Origin: Bdellovibrionales bacterium
GTDB lineage: Bacteria > Bdellovibrionota > Bdellovibrionia > Bdellovibrionales > UBA1609
NCBI GenBank assembly: GCA_026713205.1
Contig: JAPOOY010000275.1
Span: 1-8,670, forward strand
Length of the DNA: 8,670 nucleotides
Reading direction: 5' to 3'
Within the stretch, counting starts at the first letter, position 1. Every line of letters begins with the position of its first letter. Position numbers and translations under genes: made by a program. Shown here one piece after another: positions 1 through 5,649 of the stretch. A model generated the notes under the pieces. That model did not search any database, was not told the DNA's origin, and saw nothing but the letters and a program-made list of their open reading frames with translations.

Positions 1-2313
1 CTGCGGAAAGAGGGATTTTCCCGTATTTTACGCCTTCCGAAAAAAAATTTAAAAACCCCCCTGATACAGCAAATAGCGGAATTAAAAAGCCTGCCAAAAG
101 AAAGATTCTTTATCCTGGTGGACCGTCTGATTATTGAGACAAAGGAAAAAAGCCGTCTCACGGATTCCATATCCCAGACATTTCAACTCCCTTCTCTTTT
201 AGAAGGTTTTCCCATGGGAAAATCTTTAGCCGTATTAACAAGCTCTGGAGATATGAGATGGTTTTCCCCGGAAAAACAATGTCCCGTCTGCCAGTTTCAA
301 TTTCCTTTTCCCTTAACGGCGGCTTTATTCAGTTTCAATTCCCCCTTGGGAGCCTGCCAAACCTGTGAAGGCTATGGTTATATTTTGGTTTTAGATGAAA
401 AAAAGGTTATCCCTAATCCCATACTACCCATTATACAGGGAGCTATTCGTCCCTTTGATGTACCCTCCGGAACCAGATGGCAAAGAGATTTAAGACACTT
501 TTGCAGAGTGCATCGCATTAATGTCTATGTGCCCTGGTGTGATCTCCCGGCTCTTCAGCGGCAGCTTATTTGGAAAGGAAACCATTCCTTTGAAGGTGTG
601 GAAGGTTTTTTCCGAAGCCTGGAATACAGCAAATACAAAATGCATATACGGATCTTTATCTCCCGTTTTCGTTCTCCCCGGACCTGTCCGGAATGTAAAG
701 GCTCCCGTCTCCGGAAAGAGATCTCTTCTGTACATTTTAGAGGCAAACCCTTTCCCGATTATATGAAAATGACATTGGAAAAAATTCAAAAAATTTTTGA
801 AAAGCCGCCACCTTCAGTAGAAAAAAAGAAATGTGAGGAATCCCTGGAGAGTCTAAGAAAAAATCTGAAGTATCTTAACTCTGTCGGACTCTCCTATCTG
901 ACATTGGATCGTCCGGTCAATACCCTTTCAGGAGGAGAATTCCAAAGATTAAACCTTTCCAATCAATTGGGTATGGCTCTTTCTCAGGTCCTTTATGTTT
1001 TAGATGAACCCACTGTGGGATTGCATCCAAAGGATACAAAAAGAATGATTGAAATCCTCAAGGATTTAAAAGATATAGGAAACACTATTGTTGTTGTGGA
1101 ACATGATCCGGAAGTGATTGAAAATGGAAGCTATATTATAGAAATGGGTCCCGCTGCCGGAATCCAAGGGGGGAAAGTTTTATGGTCCGGCCCCCGTGCC
1201 CGATTTTCCAATGCAAAAACCTCTAACACCCTTTCTTATCTGAATAGAAAAGAGGTGCTATTGAATCCTTCCCGCCGGACAAATATAGGCTCTCATAAAT
1301 TTATGCTTACACTTAAAGGCTGTTCCGGCCATAACCTAAAAGATGTGGATCTGAAATTGCCGCTCAATCGTTTTGTCGCCGTCACAGGTGTGAGTGGGTC
1401 TGGAAAATCCAGTTTAATTCGGGACACTTTGTATCCCGCTTTAAAAATTCATCTAAAAAAAGAAAATGCAAGTCCTCTGCCTTACACCAGCCTCTCCGGT
1501 GAAAATTTTTTAAAGGATATTATTCTAATGGATCAATCGGACATGGGGGCAAGCAGTCGCAGTTCCCCGGTTTCTTACTTAAAAGTATTTGATTCTATCC
1601 GGCAGCTTTTTGCGGAGAGCCCTCAATCCCGCAAAGACAATTTAAGTCCCTACCACTTTAGCCTGAATGTGGAGGGAGGCGGAAGATGTCCGGCCTGTAA
1701 AGGAACCGGCTCACAGGAAATTGACATGGTTTTCATGGATCCCGTAACGGTAATCTGTGAAGAATGTAAAGGAAAGAAATTTCAACAGGATATTTTAAAT
1801 GTAAGATACAACGGAAAAAATATTTTTGAGGTGTTAAATCTTACAGTGGATGAAGCCTCTGTTTTTTTTAAGACTCGAGCTCCTCTCTTAAAAGCCTTCT
1901 TCACCCTAAAAGAAGTGGGATTATCCTACCTCCGATTAGGTCAGGACACCCGTTCTTTAAGTGGAGGGGAAAGGCAACGGCTGAAACTGGCCCGTGAACT
2001 ACTCCATTCCCTTCAGAAAAAAACTCTTTATATTTTTGATGAGCCGACCAAGGGTCTGCATTTTAGAGAAATTGATCTTCTTTTAAAAATTCTACATCGC
2101 CTAACGGATAGCGGAGGAAGTGTAGTGGTGATTGAACACAACCTGGAAGTCATTAAAGAAGCGGACTATATTATTGACATGGGCCCTCTGGCTGGAAACA
2201 GCGGCGGACAAATTGTAGCTCAAGGCCCCCTGTCCTCCTTCCTTCTAAAGAAAAAAAGTCATACAGCTCAATACTTAAAACAATACCTGAAGGGCAAAAA
2301 AAGTTCCCATTGA
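1..2313 (+). CDS. uvrA: UvrA-type excinuclease ABC ATPase subunit, 5' end outside window
   Basis: This is the DNA damage recognition ATPase of nucleotide excision repair, which loads UvrB on lesions. The frame is open from base 1, so about 770 residues are visible and the first ABC Walker A and probably most of the UvrB-binding region lie upstream. Numbering from the first visible codon: zinc module CPVC...CQTC at 94-122 next to FSFNSP; second zinc-type CPEC near 229; first signature LSGGE near 309 and Walker B VLDEP near 333; second Walker A GVSGSGKSS at 463-471; third zinc module CPAC...CEEC at 563-589; second LSGGE near 653; IFDEP near 678 and the VIEH switch histidine near 712. It ends with the usual IIDMGP...GGQIVAQGP tail. 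The sequence is divergent in places, for example DQSDMGASSRSSP where most UvrAs have DQSPIGRTPRSNP, so a UvrA-like paralog is possible. Family assignment is secure; orthology to the main housekeeping copy is less so. Confidence 0.95.
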   Translation: MRKEGFSRILRLPKKNLKTPLIQQIAELKSLPKERFFILVDRLIIETKEKSRLTDSISQTFQLPSLLEGFPMGKSLAVLTSSGDMRWFSPEKQCPVCQFQFPFPLTAALFSFNSPLGACQTCEGYGYILVLDEKKVIPNPILPIIQGAIRPFDVPSGTRWQRDLRHFCRVHRINVYVPWCDLPALQRQLIWKGNHSFEGVEGFFRSLEYSKYKMHIRIFISRFRSPRTCPECKGSRLRKEISSVHFRGKPFPDYMKMTLEKIQKIFEKPPPSVEKKKCEESLESLRKNLKYLNSVGLSYLTLDRPVNTLSGGEFQRLNLSNQLGMALSQVLYVLDEPTVGLHPKDTKRMIEILKDLKDIGNTIVVVEHDPEVIENGSYIIEMGPAAGIQGGKVLWSGPRARFSNAKTSNTLSYLNRKEVLLNPSRRTNIGSHKFMLTLKGCSGHNLKDVDLKLPLNRFVAVTGVSGSGKSSLIRDTLYPALKIHLKKENASPLPYTSLSGENFLKDIILMDQSDMGASSRSSPVSYLKVFDSIRQLFAESPQSRKDNLSPYHFSLNVEGGGRCPACKGTGSQEIDMVFMDPVTVICEECKGKKFQQDILNVRYNGKNIFEVLNLTVDEASVFFKTRAPLLKAFFTLKEVGLSYLRLGQDTRSLSGGERQRLKLARELLHSLQKKTLYIFDEPTKGLHFREIDLLLKILHRLTDSGGSVVVIEHNLEVIKEADYIIDMGPLAGNSGGQIVAQGPLSSFLLKKKSHTAQYLKQYLKGKKSSH

Positions 2314-2319
2314 AACTCT

Positions 2320-2340
2320 ACCGATCGTGCTTGAAATTTT
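2320..2340 (+). repeat. Inverted-repeat copy A, left of the biotin ligase gene
   Basis: ACCGATCGTG-C-TTGAA-A-TTTT, just after the uvrA stop. The reverse complement of 3113-3132 reads ACCGATCGTG-T-TTGAA-TTTT, so the two differ by one substitution and one single-base indel. The copies face each other across the biotin ligase gene. Function is unknown; no flanking target-site duplication is seen. Confidence 0.5.
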
Positions 2341-2380
2341 ACGGATGCGGCTGAAAGTCGCTCTGTGGCAAAACGCCTAT

Positions 2381-2409
2381 TTGAATTTTTGACCCCTATA
2401 GTCTGTTAT
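2381..2409 (+). promoter_or_regulatory. Candidate sigma70-type promoter for the biotin ligase gene
   Basis: TTGAAT (2381-2386), a 17-base spacer and TGTTAT (2404-2409) give 4/6 matches to each consensus hexamer. An overlapping TATAAA at 2407-2412 is an alternative -10 with a longer spacer. No clear terminator separates it from uvrA, so cotranscription with uvrA is equally possible. The ATTTGAATTTT at 2379-2389 is also shared with the repeat copy at 3152-3171. Weak prediction. Confidence 0.3.
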
Positions 2410-2457
2410 AAAGGGTGTAAGCATTTTTTCTTATGAAGAACCGGAAAATTTCAAACC

Positions 2458-2464
2458 GGAGGAG
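2458..2464 (+). promoter_or_regulatory. Shine-Dalgarno-like GGAGGAG that favours the ATG at 2478
   Basis: GGAGGAG lies 13 bases before ATG 2478, a long but usable spacing, and 25 bases after the alternative in-frame ATG at 2433. The 2433 start has only AAGGGTG at 2411-2417, about 15 bases away. The extra 15 residues from 2433 are basic and resemble nothing in the ligase family, so 2478 is preferred. Confidence 0.45.
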
Positions 2465-2477
2465 AATAACTCATACA

Positions 2478-3062
2478 ATGTCCTTGAAAAACAGTCCTAT
2501 CCCCCTTTGGAGCGAAACCTGGGCAAGGAAGAAAAAAATACCCTATCAGTTTTTTCTCTCCACTGAGAGTGTTAACAATTCCGCTAAAGAAGCGGCCTTT
2601 AAAGACTTTGCCTCTCCTTCCCTCTTTATTGCCAGATCACAAACAGCAGGGCGAGGGCGGCATCAAAAGACTTGGGAAGACAGCGATCTTATGATGGCCT
2701 GGCTTTGGGAAGGCGCTCCCACAGAATATGATGTTTCAGGCTTGGATGAAAAATTAGCTGAGAATTTATTTTACACGGTTCAAAAAATCTGGCCTTCTCC
2801 ACAATGGAAATTAAAGAAACCAAATGATCTTTATTTGAAAAATCAGAAGACAGCTGGAATTTTATTGGAAGTTCTGGATCAAAAACCGAAAAGAGCCTTA
2901 ATTGCCGGTATGGGATTTAATATATTTTCCCATCCTCCTGTTCCTAAGGCGGGGCATTTGGGACTGATTGTTTCAAACATCTTACAAAATGACTGGAACA
3001 GATTTTTGGATCAACTGAATTTTCTTTGGACTGAAAAAGCTAAAAAATGTTTAAATTTTTGA
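2478..3062 (+). CDS. birA: Biotin--[acetyl-CoA-carboxylase] ligase, minimal catalytic-domain form
   Basis: This enzyme activates biotin with ATP to biotinyl-5'-AMP and transfers biotin to the lysine of carrier proteins such as AccB. From the ATG at 2478 it is 194 residues. Visible family motifs: STESVNNSAKE near 28 (the usual DST-N-A region), SQTAGRGRH at 54-62 (adenylate-binding loop, keeping the GRGR arginine), KKPNDLYL near 113-120, QKTAGILLE at 123-131 with the conserved catalytic-region lysine, and IAGMGFNI near 142-149. There is no N-terminal helix-turn-helix, so it should not be a biotin-operon repressor. It ends soon after the catalytic core, so the C-terminal SH3-like domain found in most bacterial ligases is missing or very short. 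KKPND replaces the usual KWPND, and GRGR is followed by HQK rather than the common RGR. An in-frame ATG at 2433 would add 15 residues. It follows uvrA by 164 bases on the same strand and is convergent with the pilin-like genes. Confidence 0.9.
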   Translation: MSLKNSPIPLWSETWARKKKIPYQFFLSTESVNNSAKEAAFKDFASPSLFIARSQTAGRGRHQKTWEDSDLMMAWLWEGAPTEYDVSGLDEKLAENLFYTVQKIWPSPQWKLKKPNDLYLKNQKTAGILLEVLDQKPKRALIAGMGFNIFSHPPVPKAGHLGLIVSNILQNDWNRFLDQLNFLWTEKAKKCLNF

Positions 3063-3071
3063 GAGCTTTTT
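3034..3071 (+). terminator. Possible weak AT-rich terminator hairpin at the end of the biotin ligase gene
   Basis: AAAAAGCT (3034-3041) can pair with AGCTTTTT (3064-3071), and an inner AAAAA/TTTTT pairing could extend it; a T-run ends at 3072. The stem spans the stop codon and has only two G-C pairs, so it is thermodynamically weak. Tentative. Confidence 0.25.
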
Positions 3072-3112
3072 TAAACGAAAGAAAGGGCTATGTCTCTTAA
3101 ATAAAAACAGGA

Positions 3113-3132
3113 AAAATTCAAACACGATCGGT
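3113..3132 (-). repeat. Inverted-repeat copy B, right of the biotin ligase gene
   Basis: On the - strand it reads ACCGATCGTGTTTGAATTTT, nearly identical to the + strand copy at 2320-2340. It lies in the convergent gap between the ligase and pilin-like genes. A small AT-rich inverted repeat (TCTCTTA 3093-3099 and TAAGAGA 3138-3144) encloses it, which may be coincidence. Confidence 0.5.
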
Positions 3133-3151
3133 TTATGTAAGAGAAAACCTC

Positions 3152-3171
3152 AAAATTCAAATCGGATTGGT
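3152..3171 (-). repeat. Diverged copy C of the same 20-bp repeat
   Basis: On the - strand it reads ACCAATCCGATTTGAATTTT, matching copy B at 16 of 20 positions (ACC-ATC and the last ten bases). It is 19 bases from copy B in the same orientation. A partial copy on the + strand at 2379-2389 (ATTTGAATTTT) sits in the mirror position before the ligase gene. Confidence 0.4.
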
Positions 3172-3200
3172 ATAAATTCATTCTTTTTTAAAAATTAAAA

Positions 3201-3944
3201 TCAGTTACAGCCTCCACGGCCACTGGTCAAATCACACTGCCCAAGGAAACTCCTGCATTCCCGTCCGGCCGCTGCACAGGCGCTATCCGAGTTGGCATCA
3301 CAACAGTCCTTATGTGAATTGCAATGATTATAAGGCCAAACAGCAGTCACAGAATCATCAGCCCAGGGAGTGCTGGTGTTAGGACGCTTGGCGCAAACTT
3401 TAAAACTTCCATGAGTTGTTGAACTGATAGTGGCCTTATAAGGGCGATCAATTCCTTTTATTCTATAAGCCACACACTGCTTCAAATGGCCTTGTGTGAT
3501 CTCCATACAAAGAGCTTCTTTGGAAGTATTAAGTTGGGGCTCTTGACAATCGGTACAACTTTGAAGACTTAAAAGTTCTTTGGAAACACAGCCACGCCAA
3601 GTGGTTCCTGGAACAGCTTCAAAGGTTTCTTGTCCTGTGGTTAACACAGTTTGTTCCACACAGATTTGCATCCGGTGAATAGCTTGTGACCCTAACTGCT
3701 GAAGAGCGGACATCCTGCTTGTTACATCATAATGATAAAAGTAAGCCTGATAGCCAACAATCGTTAGGATGCCTATAATTCCCAAAACGGCAAGCACTTC
3801 TGTTAATGTAATTCCAGGTTTCCAATAAAAATGAGTATAATTGTTATTCATTCTATTGACTCGTTTTGTTGAGGGTTTCAAATTTCGTCCAAAAAAGAAC
3901 TTCTTTTGAATCTTAAAAACCCGTAAAAAGAAAAAAGGAATCAT
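3201..3944 (-). CDS. Cysteine-rich prepilin-like (type IV pilin / pseudopilin family) protein, paralog of the next gene upstream
   Basis: A pilin-like protein expected to be cleaved by prepilin peptidase and held in the inner membrane, or assembled into a filament, by its N-terminal helix. From ATG 3944 it is 247 residues; the prepilin signal is KPG|ITLTEVLAVLGIIGIL, with cleavage after Gly44, Ile at +1 and Glu at +5. The body has 14 cysteines (95, 119, 130, 133, 146, 157, 184, 208, 214, 215, 223, 230, 237, 246), suggesting up to seven disulfides formed outside the cytoplasm. It aligns along its length with the upstream neighbour: LGSQAIHRMQICVEQ, WRGC, C-x2-C-EP, QCVAY, KVCAK, AVWPY and a C-terminal Cys. 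The start is uncertain. ATG 3944 gives a 44-residue hydrophobic and basic leader with only a weak ribosome site; an in-frame ATG at 3851 gives a normal 13-residue leader (MNNNYTHFYWKPG), also with a weak site. The exact role (pilus, type II secretion or other) cannot be told from sequence. Confidence 0.85.
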   Translation of the reverse strand: MIPFFFLRVFKIQKKFFFGRNLKPSTKRVNRMNNNYTHFYWKPGITLTEVLAVLGIIGILTIVGYQAYFYHYDVTSRMSALQQLGSQAIHRMQICVEQTVLTTGQETFEAVPGTTWRGCVSKELLSLQSCTDCQEPQLNTSKEALCMEITQGHLKQCVAYRIKGIDRPYKATISSTTHGSFKVCAKRPNTSTPWADDSVTAVWPYNHCNSHKDCCDANSDSACAAAGRECRSFLGQCDLTSGRGGCN

Positions 3945-4013
3945 AAATCTGAACTCTAAAAAAACCTCACTCTCATCCCCAAAAAGATGTAAAGTGATTT
4001 ATTAAAATAATAT

Positions 4014-4787
4014 CTACGCACAATTCACATCAGTCCCATCTGTCTGACACTCACCAAGATTCTCCAAACAATTAAAACCGGATTCACAGTCCGTATTATC
4101 ATCACAATCCACATAAGGCCAGACAGCGCTTCGGCCGGAGGGATTTTCACACACATTGTTGCCGGAAATTGACACACACCTTTCTCCCGCAGCACAATCA
4201 CTATCCGCAGCACAAGCGGTGGTGGTGAGTCCTCGCGCCTGTACACAGACCTTCCGGCTAACAGTGACTTGAAACCGGTAAGTGCCTCCTTTTGGGCTAT
4301 AGCCCACACACTGAGAAAATTTATCATTTTTCATTGTCATGCAAATACTGCCGCCATCAGCAGCAACTTCTGGTTCCTCACACTCATCACAATCGGTAAG
4401 GTTTAATCTTGCTTTTGAATTGCAGCCTTTCCAATCTTCAGGATCTGTTGTATCCCCATCAGGAGGTGAACTTTTATCCACAGGTAAAAGATTTTCGCTG
4501 CTTGTATTGAGAACCGATTCCTCTGAGCAGATCTGCATTCGTGATAAAGCATGTGCTCCAATTTGATGAAGAACACTCAATTTTCCAGTTACCTGAAAGA
4601 AATACAGATAAGCAACAGTACCGATACTGGCCAACACAGACATAATGCCTAGAACAACTATTAATTCCATAATAGTAAGACCCTTCCGACTTAAACTTTT
4701 ATGGTCTTCTTTATCATTGGAAGTATTTACAAACCGGAAGCCGGATATATTTTTCTTATAGGAATCTTTTTTTAAATTTTGTTTCAA
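4014..4787 (-). CDS. Cysteine-rich prepilin-like protein with two C-x5-C-x5-C modules
   Basis: A pilin or pseudopilin-family protein of 257 residues. The start is a TTG with a good ribosome site (GGAGAG, six bases upstream); no in-frame ATG precedes the signal. The leader is 36 residues, long and polar, ending RKG|LTIMELIVVLGIMSVLASIG with Leu at +1 and Glu41 at +5. Sixteen cysteines follow (87, 122, 133, 136, 149, 160, 181, 192, 198, 204, 213, 228, 234, 240, 247, 256). Twelve match cysteines of the downstream paralog. The extra four (192-213) form C-AADSD-C-AAGER-C-x8-C, a module repeated at 228-247 as C-DDNTD-C-ESGFN-C-x6-C. Such D-x-D-C...G-x-x-C units are common in exported proteins of delta-type bacteria and are likely disulfide-bonded. 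It lies 69 bases before the next gene and 76 bases after the previous one, so an operon is plausible, although it also has its own candidate promoter. The ligand or assembly partner is unknown. Confidence 0.87.
   Translation of the reverse strand: MKQNLKKDSYKKNISGFRFVNTSNDKEDHKSLSRKGLTIMELIVVLGIMSVLASIGTVAYLYFFQVTGKLSVLHQIGAHALSRMQICSEESVLNTSSENLLPVDKSSPPDGDTTDPEDWKGCNSKARLNLTDCDECEEPEVAADGGSICMTMKNDKFSQCVGYSPKGGTYRFQVTVSRKVCVQARGLTTTACAADSDCAAGERCVSISGNNVCENPSGRSAVWPYVDCDDNTDCESGFNCLENLGECQTDGTDVNCA
4047..4106 (-). other. Cys module 2 (C-terminal copy) within the prepilin-like gene
   Basis: Encodes residues 228-247, pattern C-x5-C-x5-C-x6-C, with NTDC and GFNC. The paralog has the same framework (C208, C214, C230, C237) but with a 10-residue longer middle loop carrying two extra cysteines (C215, C223). 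Confidence 0.6.
4149..4214 (-). other. Cys module 1 (inserted copy) within the prepilin-like gene
   Basis: Encodes residues 192-213, pattern C-x5-C-x5-C-x8-C, with DSDC and GERC. The downstream paralog lacks this segment, which suggests a gain by internal duplication or insertion in this gene, or a loss in the other. Confidence 0.6.
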
Positions 4788-4793
4788 ACTCCA

Positions 4794-4799
4794 CTCTCC
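4794..4799 (-). promoter_or_regulatory. Ribosome binding site GGAGAG deciding the TTG start at 4787
   Basis: On the - strand the sequence is CGGAGAGTGGAGT followed by TTG. GGAGAG is spaced six bases from the TTG. This is the best ribosome site near the gene and is the reason for accepting a rare start codon and a long leader. Confidence 0.6.
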
Positions 4800-4806
4800 G
4801 GTTTAA

Positions 4807-4835
4807 AGTAAAATAACACTCTCACTTTAAGTCAA
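4807..4835 (-). promoter_or_regulatory. Candidate promoter for the second prepilin-like gene
   Basis: On the - strand, TTGACT (4835-4830), a 17-base spacer and TTTACT (4812-4807). The -35 matches 5/6 and the -10 4/6. Transcription would start near 4800, giving a very short leader that begins at the ribosome site, so it is only a moderate candidate. Confidence 0.35.
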
Positions 4836-4863
4836 AACTCTCTTTTCATTTCCTGTATATAAA

Positions 4864-5445
4864 TTAAGCGCAAACACATTGCAGGCTTCCATCACATTTA
4901 TAACCTTTTTTAGGCTGACAAGTTGTAAGACAGCTTCCGGGTTTTTCCGGATCCACACAAACCGTAAATTGATTACTGTTGGCATCATACCGTACACATC
5001 CATGTTGTTCCTTCCATTTTAATGTTACACACATAACTTTGGAACTGGAATTACCCTGGAGTGTATCGCAGGCGCTGGAAATACTCTGCGCTCCTGTACA
5101 AGGTATCAATCCCAACTTTACCATCCCCGGATTTCCGGAAGCATAACACGCGTCCCACCGTGCATTGAACCGCTCCGTAGGATCGCAGTTTTTATCATCA
5201 TTGGGATCCACACAATCATGTAACTCCGCATATTTGAAGCACAGGGATATTTTTCTTTTTACGGCATTGGAATCCGCCATCATCTTATCTATAACAGCGC
5301 TATGCCTATATTCTAAATAAAAAGGAACAGCAATGGATGTTAAAAGACCCATCAAGCCAACAGCTGTTATCAATTCAGTGATAGAAAACCCACCGATAGG
5401 CCACATTTTCTTTTGGGTCCTCTTTTTGCGATAAAAATATTTCAT
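4864..5445 (-). CDS. Cysteine-rich prepilin-like protein with a defensin-like cysteine tail
   Basis: First gene of the three-gene pilin-like cluster, 193 residues. A basic 19-residue leader (MKYFYRKKRTQKKMWPIGG) precedes FSITELITAVGLMGLL, a canonical prepilin site with Phe at +1 and Glu at +5, followed by the membrane helix and the PFYLEYR turn typical of pilins. The ectodomain has 14 cysteines (69, 78, 87, 100, 116, 126, 139, 150, 163, 172, 176, 184, 190, 192). The last six have the spacing C-x8-C-x3-C-x7-C-x5-C-x-C, ending GYKC...CVCA, which resembles the CS-alpha-beta framework. It is not closely similar to the two downstream genes outside the pilin helix, although it shares LKWKEQHGCVRY / TVC features loosely resembling their QCVxY / KVC region. 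Start ATG 5445 has a weak ribosome site (GAAG three bases upstream) but a good promoter upstream. Function beyond filament or pseudopilus membership is unknown. Confidence 0.87.
   Translation of the reverse strand: MKYFYRKKRTQKKMWPIGGFSITELITAVGLMGLLTSIAVPFYLEYRHSAVIDKMMADSNAVKRKISLCFKYAELHDCVDPNDDKNCDPTERFNARWDACYASGNPGMVKLGLIPCTGAQSISSACDTLQGNSSSKVMCVTLKWKEQHGCVRYDANSNQFTVCVDPEKPGSCLTTCQPKKGYKCDGSLQCVCA
4867..4959 (-). other. CS-alpha-beta-like cysteine tail of the first prepilin-like protein
   Basis: Encodes residues 163-193. Order: C163, CLTTC (172-176), GYKC (181-184), C190-V-C192. Insect defensins and scorpion toxins use C...CxxxC...GxC...CxC. Here the gamma-core is GxxC rather than GxC, so the match is suggestive, not exact. 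Confidence 0.4.
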
Positions 5446-5468
5446 TTACTTCAATTCCGCATTTTTTG

Positions 5469-5497
5469 ATTCTATCCTGTGTTCAGTGGATCGTCAA
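5469..5497 (-). promoter_or_regulatory. Sigma70-like promoter of the pilin-like cluster
   Basis: On the - strand, TTGACG (5497-5492), exactly 17 bases, then TAGAAT (5474-5469); each hexamer matches consensus at 5 of 6 positions. It lies 24 bases before the ATG at 5445, and transcription should start near 5462. It is the strongest promoter visible in the window. Confidence 0.6.
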
Positions 5498-5552
5498 AAT
5501 TTTACCATAAAGGAGAATCCATAGCTTGGAAAGCTCTCTTTTAAAACAAAAC

Positions 5553-5569
5553 TGTCCCAAAAAGAGACA
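5553..5569 (-). terminator. Second hairpin downstream of the rel terminator
   Basis: On the - strand, TGTCTC-TTTTT-GGGACA (six pairs, one G-T) followed by GTTTTGTTTT. It is directly behind the first terminator and may act as a backup. Weaker than the first. Confidence 0.4.
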
Positions 5570-5595
5570 AAAAACCTCTCCCTGCCAGAGGCAGG
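5569..5595 (-). terminator. Rho-independent terminator after rel, with two alternative stems
   Basis: On the - strand, CCTCT (5591-5587), a 7-base loop, AGAGG (5579-5575), then six T (5574-5569): a compact intrinsic terminator 55-80 bases after the rel stop. A competing stem CCTGCC/GGCAGG (5595-5590 with 5586-5581, triloop) overlaps it. Either would sit before the T-run and separate rel from the pilin-like genes. Confidence 0.6.
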
Positions 5596-5649
5596 TCTTT
5601 TCTATAATGACTTGACGGGGTTTTCATTTTTTATCCGTTTCTTTTTGTC

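Noticed and set aside
490..789. Open frames on both strands inside uvrA
   Set aside because: They lie wholly within conserved UvrA coding sequence in other frames; no independent evidence.
2347..2361. GCGGC-TGAAA-GTCGC hairpin as a uvrA terminator
   Set aside because: The stem is five pairs with a G-T pair and no T-tract follows, so an intrinsic terminator is not supported.
2320..3132. Insertion sequence or composite element bounded by the inverted repeats
   Set aside because: The enclosed gene is a biotin ligase, not a transposase, and no target-site duplication is visible next to the repeats. Kept only as repeats.
3063..3200. Small gene or RNA in the convergent gap
   Set aside because: Stops occur in all frames and no compact RNA fold was evident; only the repeats and a weak AT-rich hairpin can be supported.
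4025..4327. Open frame of about 100 codons on the - strand inside the second prepilin-like gene
   Set aside because: It overlaps a well-supported prepilin gene in another frame, has no recognisable domain or ribosome site and looks like a shadow frame.
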